From the NCBI GenBank assembly GCA_023399105.1, contig JAEWQT010000042.1, positions 1 through 5,991 on the forward strand: a DNA stretch of 5,991 bases, written 5' to 3'. Source of the stretch: Pseudomonadota bacterium. Its GTDB lineage: Bacteria; Pseudomonadota; Gammaproteobacteria; Pseudomonadales; Oceanobacteraceae. The stretch's first letter is position 1, and each line of letters begins with the position of its first letter. Shown one piece after another: positions 1 through 5,033 of this stretch. Position numbers and translations under genes: made by a program. Below the pieces are notes generated by a model, which worked only from the letters and a program-made list of their open reading frames with translations, was not told where the DNA came from and did not search any database.

Positions 1-1
1 G

Positions 2-307
2 GAACGTCAGGGTGTGGCGGACGTTGAAGTGGAAGTGATCAGCCCGGCGCAACCCCAGGCCGAACGCTGGGTACAGGTAGGCGCCTTGCGCGATGGCGAC
101 GCGGCTAAGCGCCTGCAACAGCAATTACAACAGCGCTTACAGAACGCCGGCTGGGCGGTCAGCATCCATCCCAGTAGCGGCCAGACACCTTTGCATCGGG
201 TACGCATCGGCCCGGTACCGGAAGGCGAAGCTCTGCAGCAGCTGTTACAGGCCTTACAACCGCTGAACCTTGGCCAGCCTCTGTTACTGGCGCGCCATCA
301 GCTCTGA
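2..307 (+). CDS. rlpA: SPOR-domain protein, probable C-terminal end of septal lytic transglycosylase RlpA (5' end outside window)
   Basis: The reading frame is already open at base 2 and ends at TGA 305-307, so about 101 C-terminal residues are visible. The first residues (ERQGVADVEVEVI) look like the last strand of the double-psi beta-barrel of RlpA. After a short linker comes a SPOR domain from about residue 21 to 98: WVQVGAL is the typical first strand, a Q-rich helix follows, and HRVRIGPV is the typical third strand. SPOR domains bind peptidoglycan stripped of peptide stems at the division septum. RlpA of Pseudomonas aeruginosa is an outer-membrane lipoprotein that cleaves such naked glycan. 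The lipobox and catalytic part lie outside the window, so another SPOR protein cannot be excluded. The GTG at 14 is only an internal codon, not the start. The gene converges on the small minus-strand gene at 479-598. Confidence 0.82.
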   Translation, partial: ERQGVADVEVEVISPAQPQAERWVQVGALRDGDAAKRLQQQLQQRLQNAGWAVSIHPSSGQTPLHRVRIGPVPEGEALQQLLQALQPLNLGQPLLLARHQL

Positions 308-372
308 GCAACCGTCAGAACAGTGCTCAGCAGCCGCACGATTCAGATATGAAGCAACTCAGACGTGAAACA

Positions 373-394
373 ACCGGCATAAAACCGGCATAAA
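373..394. repeat. 11-bp perfect tandem duplication
   Basis: The unit ACCGGCATAAA occurs twice in direct succession (373-383 and 384-394) in the intergenic space between rlpA and the ccoM-like gene. It touches the T tract of the minus-strand terminator. It looks like a simple slippage duplication, and no function is evident. Confidence 0.8.
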
Positions 395-422
395 AAAGGG
401 GCATGACCATCAGATCAGCCCC
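392..422 (-). terminator. Rho-independent terminator of the ccoM-like gene
   Basis: Read on the minus strand, GGGGC and TGATC pair with GGTCA and GCCCC. This gives a stem of ten pairs (one G-T wobble, one bulged T, a TGAT loop), followed at once by six T residues. It lies 57 bases after the stop codon of the 39-residue gene, the only minus-strand gene that can use it. No T tract follows on the plus strand, so it should not stop rlpA transcription. Confidence 0.85.
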
Positions 423-478
423 AGAGGCAAGGTACTCAACGCAAAATCGGGTGCTCCTTACGGAGCGGAAAAGACGGC

Positions 479-598
479 TTATTCGCCAGTGCCGTGCTTC
501 TCAATGTCTTTCTTAACAGCCCAGTACACACCACCGAAAAAGGCGCAGGTCAGGCCGACAATAATCAAACCGGAAAATACCACTTCATCCATAAACAT
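479..598 (-). CDS. ccoM: 39-residue single-helix membrane protein, probable cbb3 cytochrome oxidase subunit CcoM
   Basis: The frame runs from ATG 598-596 to TAA 481-479. GAGAGGTGA ends about six bases before this ATG, which favours it over the second ATG two codons later. The product starts MFMDEVVFSG, has one hydrophobic helix at about residues 7-28 (including VGLTCAFFGG) and ends in a charged tail, KKDIEKHGTGE. Its layout matches what I remember of CcoM of Pseudomonas stutzeri, the one-helix subunit found in the cbb3-1 oxidase structure: MF-D-VV at the start, a VGL--AF--G core, then KD and further lysines. CcoM there helps assemble or stabilise the oxidase and affects growth under denitrifying conditions. 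The comparison is from memory, not a search. A perfect ANR/FNR box with a well-placed -10 upstream fits a cbb3-related role. No cco operon is visible in the window. Most gene callers would miss this gene because of its length. Confidence 0.8.
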   Translation of the reverse strand: MFMDEVVFSGLIIVGLTCAFFGGVYWAVKKDIEKHGTGE

Positions 599-602
599 AG
601 TG

Positions 603-612
603 CTCACCTCTC
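603..612 (-). promoter_or_regulatory. Ribosome binding site deciding the ccoM-like start
   Basis: On the minus strand GAGAGGTGAG precedes ATG 598 with about six bases between AGGTG and the start codon. The second in-frame ATG (592) would be about twelve bases away, so the first is preferred. Confidence 0.75.
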
Positions 613-645
613 AAGTCGGTCGCGGGTCGTTGTTGTGATGCGTTC

Positions 646-686
646 AATGTAGCAGTGGCCGCCGCGGCGCTATTGATTCAAATCAA
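646..686 (-). promoter_or_regulatory. ANR/FNR-dependent class II promoter of the ccoM-like gene
   Basis: Bases 673-686 read TTGATTCAAATCAA, a full match to the FNR consensus TTGAT-N4-ATCAA that ANR also recognises. On the minus strand, 21 bases further on, lies TACATT (651-646), which matches four of six positions of the sigma-70 -10 box. This places the box centre at about -41, the class II position where FNR-type activators replace a -35 element, and there is no good -35 here. The predicted start is near 638, leaving a leader of about 40 bases. The spacer holds a GC-rich palindrome (GCCGCGGC, 661-668). The box and spacing are seen directly; activation at low oxygen is inferred from the family. 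Confidence 0.8.
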
Positions 687-704
687 CAATTTTTTCAGGG
701 GTAT

Positions 705-1868
705 TCAGGAGCGCCACAGGGGTTGATGCAGGTCAACTTCTGTACAGTGTTGCTGCAACAGGGTCTGGCACAGCTGCTCAAACTGTTGCCCGATGCTGGC
801 CCAGTCGGCGGCTTCTGCCGTCTTTCGGGCGACAGCACCTGCCGCCATCGAACGGCGTTGCAGCAAGCGCCGGACGGCGTCGATAAACGCCGGCTCATCC
901 GCCACCGGGGCCAGCTCACCACTGCTCCCGGGACGAATAAAAGAACGGGCCGCCGCCATGTCAAAGGCGGCCACCGGTAAACCGCTGGCCATGGCTTCCA
1001 GCGTCACCAGCCCAAAGGTTTCGGTAAGGCTGGGGAACACAAATACATCGGCCGAGGCGTAATGCTGTGCCAGAGCACTGCCGGTTTGCACTCCGGCACA
1101 AATCAGCTGCGGATACTGGCGGGTCAGCGCCTCCCGCAGCGGGCCATCGCCCACCAGCACCAACTGCAGATCCGGCCATTCCGCACGCAGGGCTTGCCAG
1201 CTGCGCACCGCCAGTGGAATGTTCTTCTCCGCCGCCAGCCGCCCAACGAACAACAACACCGGCGTATTCGGGCCGGCTTGCCACCGCTGGCGTAAATCAT
1301 CACGGCGATGACCGGGGTGAAACCGCACGCTGTCGACCCCGTGCGGCAACACCACGACCCGCTCAAATCCCTGTTGCTGCAGGCTGGTGGCAATATCGGC
1401 AGAAGGTACCAGTGTTACGGCGGTGCGGTTATGAAAACGCCGCAACCAGCCCAGCACCCACTGCCGGACCCAGCCAAAACCGTAATAACCGCTGTAACGG
1501 TGGAAATTGGTGTGAAAGGCGCTGATGACCGGGATATTCATCCGCTCGGCCTGACGCAATGCGGAACCCCCCAGCGGGCCTTCGGTGGCGATGTACACCA
1601 GATCCGGGCGTTGCTGCTGCCAGGCCTTGCGGATACGCCACCCCGCCGGCAAACCGGGATACACATCAGGGTAGAAAGGTAAGCTCAGGCCGGGGCAGTG
1701 AATCTCTTCAAACCGGGGTTGCCAGGGCTGGCGCGGCCGGGTGCGGATAATCTGTACCGAAAAACGCCCGGCTGGTAAGGCATTGAGCAGTTGCTGCAAC
1801 GAAGTCGCGACCCCGTTGATATCGGGGAGAAAGGTTTCCGTTACTACAGCAAGGCGTATGACAGTCAT
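705..1868 (-). CDS. GT4-family glycosyltransferase, MgtA/PimB-like (probable GDP-mannose-dependent alpha-mannosyltransferase)
   Basis: The 387-residue product is a full-length GT-B retaining glycosyltransferase. The N-terminal domain opens with RLAVVTETFLPDINGVA (residues 5-21), where the NGVA loop contacts the acceptor and nucleotide. It also has the family signature FHTNFHRYSGYYG (118-130). The C-terminal Rossmann domain carries HGVD (176-179), VGRLAAEKN (208-216), VGDGP (239-243) and the E-x7-E donor-binding motif (E283 and E291 in TETFGLVTLE). Relatives transfer mannose or another hexose from a nucleotide sugar to a lipid acceptor at the cytoplasmic face of the membrane; the exact donor and acceptor cannot be read here. 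In many gammaproteobacteria such genes sit beside an LpxH-like phosphoesterase gene, which is absent here. The Shine-Dalgarno sequence before ATG 1868 is weak. It starts 72 bases after the GAF-HTH gene in the same direction, so co-transcription is possible. No terminator is seen between it and the ccoM-like gene. Confidence 0.9.
   Translation of the reverse strand: MTVIRLAVVTETFLPDINGVATSLQQLLNALPAGRFSVQIIRTRPRQPWQPRFEEIHCPGLSLPFYPDVYPGLPAGWRIRKAWQQQRPDLVYIATEGPLGGSALRQAERMNIPVISAFHTNFHRYSGYYGFGWVRQWVLGWLRRFHNRTAVTLVPSADIATSLQQQGFERVVVLPHGVDSVRFHPGHRRDDLRQRWQAGPNTPVLLFVGRLAAEKNIPLAVRSWQALRAEWPDLQLVLVGDGPLREALTRQYPQLICAGVQTGSALAQHYASADVFVFPSLTETFGLVTLEAMASGLPVAAFDMAAARSFIRPGSSGELAPVADEPAFIDAVRRLLQRRSMAAGAVARKTAEAADWASIGQQFEQLCQTLLQQHCTEVDLHQPLWRS
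723..736 (-). promoter_or_regulatory. Second ANR/FNR box, 50 bp upstream of the first, inside the end of the glycosyltransferase gene
   Basis: On the minus strand this reads TTGACCTGCATCAA: the right half-site is perfect and the left has one change (TTGAC, common in ANR sites). It encodes residues near the C-terminus of the glycosyltransferase (VDLHQ). No -10 lies at the proper distance on either strand, so it is unlikely to be a class II promoter itself. Its centre would be at about -91 relative to the predicted ccoM start. A chance match in coding DNA is possible. Confidence 0.5.
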
Positions 1869-1940
1869 CGTCGGAAGGCACCAGAAGCATCAAAGCTTCA
1901 GTGTGCCGCCCCGGCGATGACAGAATGATGACGAATCCGC

Positions 1941-2642
1941 TCAGTGTTCGCTGGACTCCGCCAGCTTGGCCAGCCGGTAACGCAACTGACGCGGTGTCAG
2001 CCCCATCACCCGGGCAGCCATGGTTTTGTTGCCATTGCACTTGTCGATGGCGGCCTGAATATCATCCAGCTCATTGGCCTGTACCCGCTGGTACGGCCGG
2101 GCATACAGCGTTTTAAAGTTCGGCACCACCTGGGTGGCCAGCATGTGGGCAATCTGACCGCCCAGAAAGCTGACCAGACTGAGATCCATGTACTGCGGAT
2201 GGCGGCTGCGCAAATCCAGTACAAGCGAGGCGACCACGGCCTGACGCAAGACCAGCGGTACCAGCAGACAACGATCAGCCAGCCCCAGGCTGTCGCGTTG
2301 CGGTTCGAAGAACTCAGGCCGCTCGCTGCCTTCTTTAATCACCAGCCACTCGCGGGATTGCGACTGCCGGCACAGAGCATGCTGGACCGCAAAGCTGTAC
2401 ACCCCGTTACGGATGCCGGTCGAGCAAAACTGCGCCTTAAAACGCCCCGGTGCATCGGGTAAGGCCACCGACACATTGCTCAGACCAGACTGCTCAGCAA
2501 TCAGACACAATAATTGCTGAATACAATCTTCGTCGTGATAACGGCTTTCGATGATGTCAGTCAGGCTGTGTAACCAACCCGGAGCCGGTGCTGGCACCAC
2601 GGGTGGCTGACGGTAATCCTGAAAATCGGCAATTTTGTACAT
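1941..2642 (-). CDS. GAF-domain transcription regulator with NifA-like Fis-type HTH and no AAA+ domain
   Basis: The 233-residue product has an N-terminal GAF-like sensor region (about residues 22-172) and a C-terminal Fis-type helix-turn-helix (about 190-228). In the HTH, NKTMAARVMGLTPRQLRYRL resembles the DNA-binding end of NifA-type sigma-54 activators. Only about 18 residues (172-189) separate the two parts. The roughly 240-residue AAA+ ATPase that drives sigma-54 open-complex formation is absent, with no GAFTGA or Walker motif. It therefore should bind DNA but not activate sigma-54 polymerase in the usual way. Six cysteines (40, 46, 73, 91, 125, 202) lie mostly in the sensor part and might allow redox or metal sensing, which is speculative. 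The start is secure: AGGAGG (2656-2651) lies eight bases before ATG 2642. A sigma-54 promoter candidate lies just upstream and the glycosyltransferase gene follows 72 bases downstream. No frameshift is visible, so the short form looks intact rather than decayed. Its signal and targets are unknown. Confidence 0.85.
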   Translation of the reverse strand: MYKIADFQDYRQPPVVPAPAPGWLHSLTDIIESRYHDEDCIQQLLCLIAEQSGLSNVSVALPDAPGRFKAQFCSTGIRNGVYSFAVQHALCRQSQSREWLVIKEGSERPEFFEPQRDSLGLADRCLLVPLVLRQAVVASLVLDLRSRHPQYMDLSLVSFLGGQIAHMLATQVVPNFKTLYARPYQRVQANELDDIQAAIDKCNGNKTMAARVMGLTPRQLRYRLAKLAESSEH

Positions 2643-2668
2643 AGGCAGTTCCTCCTGTACGAGGTATT

Positions 2669-2684
2669 AGCAGGGAACGTACCA
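2669..2684 (-). promoter_or_regulatory. Candidate sigma-54 (-24/-12) promoter of the GAF-HTH gene
   Basis: On the minus strand TGGTACGTTCCCTGCT matches the sigma-54 consensus TGGCACG-N4-TTGCW at all but two specified positions. The essential GG and GC have the required spacing of ten bases. The predicted start near 2658 leaves a leader of only about 16 bases, with AGGAGG just inside it. An overlapping sigma-70 reading also exists: TTGAAA, 18 bases, then TAATAC, with a good -35 and a poor -10. No clear activator site (for example TGT-N10-ACA) was found upstream. Confidence 0.5.
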
Positions 2685-2777
2685 ATTTTTCAAAAACAGC
2701 CAAAATGCCCGCCAGGGCGCGCCATTACAGGATTTGGAGAAGAACAGGAGGATTAACAGAGATAACAAAGATGCATC

Positions 2778-2831
2778 AAAACAAGACATTCCGGACAATC
2801 AGCGCACCTGATTGGTGCACGCAATTGTCCG
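2778..2831 (-). terminator. Hairpin terminator after the CBS-domain gene
   Basis: CGGACAAT (2792-2799) and ATTGTCCG (2824-2831) form eight perfect pairs. Inside, GCACC (2804-2808) pairs with GGTGC (2814-2818) around a TGATT loop. On the minus strand the hairpin starts nine bases after the CBS stop codon and is followed by the T-rich but broken run GAATGTCTTGTTTTG. It most likely ends the DUF2788/DUF4404/CBS transcript. The interrupted T run makes its strength uncertain, and an operator role for the outer dyad is possible. Confidence 0.6.
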
Positions 2832-2839
2832 CAAAAGGA

Positions 2840-3274
2840 TCAGGCGATTTCCGGATCATCGTCCGGCAGATACTCATGGCGCAACCAGTGCGCAAAGGCG
2901 CGGCAGGCGTCCTGACTGGTCAGAATACCGGCCAGACGATCGTGGCGCAGCACCAGTACGGCACTCAGCCCCTGATCGGCCATGCCCTGCAGCACCACGT
3001 CCAGACGGGTATGCAGATCGACCTGCGGCACCTGCCGGCGACATAAATCTCCGGCCGTCAGCTCGGTCAGCTCACGGGCGGAATGGCCCGGCTGTAAGGC
3101 CAGCTTGATATCCTCACTGGTTAACAAACCGCTGACGACGTGGCCATTCAGTACCGGTAAATGGTGACAATGGTGCTCATCCATCAGAGCAGCCGCCTGA
3201 TTGAGCGGCAGATCTTCATCGACGTGCAGTGGAAATGCCGTCATCACATCCGACAGTAAAGGCATATGGCGCAT
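2840..3274 (-). CDS. Tandem CBS-domain protein
   Basis: The 144-residue protein consists almost wholly of two CBS domains (about residues 7-62 and 74-130), which together form one Bateman module. Each ends with the typical GLLTSEDI or GILTSQDA segment (49-56 and 115-123). CBS pairs usually bind adenine nucleotides or related ligands and control a partner protein. This one has no fused enzyme or transporter, so it is probably a free-standing regulatory module. Unusual for the family is HHCHH (34-38), where relatives normally have only one or two histidines before LPV. GGGAGG lies five bases before ATG 3274; ATG 3265 (codon 4) is the only near alternative. The gene begins 17 bases after the DUF4404 gene, so the two almost certainly share a transcript. 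Confidence 0.88.
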   Translation of the reverse strand: MRHMPLLSDVMTAFPLHVDEDLPLNQAAALMDEHHCHHLPVLNGHVVSGLLTSEDIKLALQPGHSARELTELTAGDLCRRQVPQVDLHTRLDVVLQGMADQGLSAVLVLRHDRLAGILTSQDACRAFAHWLRHEYLPDDDPEIA

Positions 3275-3291
3275 ACTGGCCTCCCGGCGTG

Positions 3292-3540
3292 TCAGACGCC
3301 CATCCGACCAAGGGTATCGACGATCTGGCGCAGCACACCGGCCAGTGTCGGATGCTCCTGCTCAAAGCGCACCGCCTGTTCCTGTACCTGAGCGCTCAGA
3401 TCCGCGTGCTGATCCGGTTGCAGCGCATTGATATCGGCGGCAATCCGCTGCAGCAAGGCCTGACTTTCGCTGTCCAGCTGCGGATGTTCAGCCAGCGTGG
3501 CGTGCAGTTGTTGCAATTGTTGTTTCAGTTGTTCGGCCAT
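3292..3540 (-). CDS. DUF4404 family small protein
   Basis: The 82-residue, Q- and acid-rich protein is predicted to be mostly helical and soluble. It has an N-terminal helix (KQQLQQLHATL), a middle DSESQALLQRIAADI segment and the conserved C-terminal FEQEHPTLAGVLRQIVDTL (59-77), which I recognise as the DUF4404 signature. The biochemical role of this family is not known to me. GAGGAA is placed six bases before ATG 3540. It is the first gene of a tight pair with the CBS-domain gene (17-base gap), and an ANR-like promoter candidate lies directly upstream. This context suggests that DUF4404 and the CBS protein act together, perhaps at low oxygen; that is inference. Confidence 0.87.
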   Translation of the reverse strand: MAEQLKQQLQQLHATLAEHPQLDSESQALLQRIAADINALQPDQHADLSAQVQEQAVRFEQEHPTLAGVLRQIVDTLGRMGV

Positions 3541-3566
3541 GATATTTCCTCATTACAGACCTCTGC

Positions 3567-3607
3567 AGTGTAACAACAGCGGTCAGCAATACACTAATGC
3601 AGGTCAA
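3567..3607 (-). promoter_or_regulatory. Candidate ANR/FNR-type promoter of the DUF4404-CBS pair
   Basis: On the minus strand TTGACCTGCATTAG (3607-3594) has one FNR half-site with a single change and one with two. TACACT (3572-3567) follows after exactly 21 bases, the same spacing as at the ccoM-like promoter. The predicted start near 3559 leaves a short leader carrying the GAGGAA ribosome site. The degenerate second half-site means binding could be weak. Part of the box also lies in an imperfect dyad (GCATTA-GTG-TATTGC), which could be another operator. Confidence 0.45.
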
Positions 3608-3618
3608 CAGACGGCGAC

Positions 3619-3819
3619 TCAGAATTCCCAGAATTCCACCAGCACGGTTTTGATAATAAAGCCCAGTACACCGAGCCCGAGCGCAAAAAACAACACGAAC
3701 ATACCGAACTTACCGGCGTTCGAGCGTTTGCCCAGGTCGTAAATAATAAAAAACATAAACCCGATCAGCACCGTAATACCGATGTTCAGCGCCAGGCTTT
3801 CAAACTGGGCGGCATTCAT
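3619..3819 (-). CDS. DUF2788 family two-helix inner-membrane protein
   Basis: The 66-residue protein has two predicted membrane helices (about residues 9-27 and 39-60). They are joined by a charged, conserved turn, IYDLGKRSNAGKFG (26-39), with GLGVLGFIIKT in the second helix. This pattern is what I recognise as DUF2788, a short gammaproteobacterial family with no function known to me. GGGAGA lies five bases before ATG 3819. The gene ends at TGA 3621-3619 with a repeated GAATTC-TGG-GAATTC coding for its tail. It is divergent from the solute-binding gene and is followed 78 bases on by DUF4404. No clear terminator lies between them, so readthrough into DUF4404-CBS is likely. Confidence 0.88.
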   Translation of the reverse strand: MNAAQFESLALNIGITVLIGFMFFIIYDLGKRSNAGKFGMFVLFFALGLGVLGFIIKTVLVEFWEF

Positions 3820-3881
3820 AATTATCTCCCGCAGGAATCAGCTCAGGCCGCTATGGTACTCAGCCCGGCCGGTACTGACCA

Positions 3882-3892
3882 GCAACGGTTGC
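3882..3892. promoter_or_regulatory. Operator-like dyad GCAACGGTTGC
   Basis: This is a perfect 5-1-5 inverted repeat in the divergent region between DUF2788 and the solute-binding gene. It overlaps the candidate -35 of the plus-strand promoter, where a repressor would block polymerase. The short length means chance is possible, and no regulator gene is adjacent. Confidence 0.3.
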
Positions 3893-3916
3893 AGCATGAA
3901 ACGACCGGGGTATGAT
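3889..3916 (+). promoter_or_regulatory. Candidate sigma-70 promoter of the solute-binding gene
   Basis: TATGAT (3911-3916) matches five of six -10 positions. TTGCAG (3889-3894), 16 bases upstream, is a weak -35. Transcription would start near 3923, giving a leader of about 50 bases. This also argues that the upstream ATG at 3912, inside the -10, is not the translation start. Confidence 0.45.
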
Positions 3917-3974
3917 GACGGCGCATTCTCAAACAGGCTGCCTGCAGCCAACAATAACAATAAGAGGTTTCATC

Positions 3975-4982
3975 ATGGCCAGATTCTTTCTGCCCGCCCT
4001 GCTGTGGCTGGCATTCAGCGCCGCCAGCCAGGCCCAGACCGACCTGCCGGTACGGACGCTGTGCATTTTTGACCCGGTCGGCGCCCGCGGTCCGGTCTAT
4101 AACGCCCTGCTGGATTACCAGACCAATGCCTTGAACTGGGGCGTGCAGCTGAACCTGAAAGCCTATACCAACGAGGCGGTGGTGATTGCCGACTACAGCG
4201 CCGGCCATTGTGACGCCATGGGCGTTACCGGCACCCGGGTGCGGCCGTATAATCGTTTTACCGCCAGCATTGAAGCACTGGGCGGCCTGACCAGTTATCA
4301 GCAGGTGCAGGAATTGATCGGCATGCTGTCCAAACCTCAGGCAGCGCGCTATATGATTCAGGACAACCATGAAGTGGCCGCCGTCATGCCCGGCGGCTCG
4401 GTGTTTGTGTTTGTGCGCGACAAAGCCATTAATTCGGTCGAAGCCGCCGCCGGCAAACGCATTGCCACACTGGATTACGACCAGGCTTCGGTCAAAGTGG
4501 TAGAACACATCGGCGCCACCATGGTGCCCTCCAGTGTCGCCACCTTTGCCCCACGCTTTAACAATGGCGATGTGGACATTGCCTACGCGCCGGCGGTGGC
4601 CTACCAGCCCTTCGAAATGTACAAAGGTTTAGGCGAGCAAGGGGCAATTTACCGCTTCAGTCTGGCGCAGATGAACTTTCAGCTGGTGCTGCACCGCGAT
4701 CGCTTTCCGGCCAGCTTTGGTCAGCACAGCCGCGAATTCGCCTTCCGTCATTTTGATAAAGCCATGGCCCACATCCGCCAGGCCGAAGCCGGTATTCCGG
4801 AGCATTACTGGCTCGACCTGCCAGAAAAAATGGCACTGGATTATCAGGAAATGCTGCGCAATATCCGTATCAGCCTGACCGGCGCCGAGGTTTACGATGC
4901 CCGGATGATGCGCCTGATGCTGAAACTGCGCTGCCGCAGCAACCCCGGCCATCATGAATGTACGGAACAGCGGGAAGGCTGA
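3975..4982 (+). CDS. Secreted putative solute-binding protein (DUF6091-like)
   Basis: The 335-residue product starts with a signal peptide (MARFFLPALLWLAFSAASQA) likely cut after residue 20, so it acts in the periplasm. The mature part has the pattern I associate with the DUF6091 putative solute-binding family: RTLCIFDPVGARGPVYN (27-43), the GHCDAMGVTGTR segment (78-88), SVFVFVRDK (142-150), GKRIATLDYD (160-169), FNNGDVDIAYAP (195-206) and a C-terminal IRISLTGAEVYDA (297-309). The fold is probably a two-lobed type II binding protein like those of TRAP or ABC importers, with four cysteines (30, 79, 320, 329) that could form disulfides. No permease gene is adjacent and the ligand is unknown. 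ATG 3975 is chosen over 3912 because AAGAGG (3962-3967) precedes it at the right distance and the signal peptide begins there. The next gene starts 51 bases downstream in the same direction. Confidence 0.88.
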   Translation: MARFFLPALLWLAFSAASQAQTDLPVRTLCIFDPVGARGPVYNALLDYQTNALNWGVQLNLKAYTNEAVVIADYSAGHCDAMGVTGTRVRPYNRFTASIEALGGLTSYQQVQELIGMLSKPQAARYMIQDNHEVAAVMPGGSVFVFVRDKAINSVEAAAGKRIATLDYDQASVKVVEHIGATMVPSSVATFAPRFNNGDVDIAYAPAVAYQPFEMYKGLGEQGAIYRFSLAQMNFQLVLHRDRFPASFGQHSREFAFRHFDKAMAHIRQAEAGIPEHYWLDLPEKMALDYQEMLRNIRISLTGAEVYDARMMRLMLKLRCRSNPGHHECTEQREG

Positions 4983-5033
4983 ACGCTAAAGTTTGCTTTA
5001 CAATCGGCCCGGACAATCTGATCACGGCCCGTT

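Noticed and set aside
304..330. Inverted repeat CTGAGCA / TGCTCAG with a 13-base loop at the end of rlpA, a possible plus-strand terminator
   Set aside because: Seven pairs with a long loop and no T tract after it; it overlaps the stop codon. Too weak to call.
349..393. Plus-strand 14-codon frame starting at ATG 349
   Set aside because: No ribosome site, and it runs through a simple tandem repeat.
453..466. GCTCC-TTAC-GGAGC hairpin just after the ccoM-like stop
   Set aside because: Five pairs only and no T tract on either strand; the stronger terminator follows at 392-422.
1944..2462. 172-residue plus-strand frame opposite the GAF-HTH gene
   Set aside because: Shadow of a gene with clear domain signatures and a strong ribosome site.
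2746..2773. AGGAGG followed by ATG 2771 on the plus strand, looking like a gene start
   Set aside because: The ATG is about 19 bases from AGGAGG, and the frame runs as an antisense shadow into the CBS gene with no recognisable product.
3843..4508. 221-residue minus-strand frame opposite the solute-binding gene
   Set aside because: It is antisense to a well-supported secreted protein, shows no family motif, and reflects only GC-biased codon use.
4999..5004. TACAAT as a -10 for the oxidoreductase gene
   Set aside because: No matching -35 and no extended -10; the 51-base gap is equally well explained by co-transcription.
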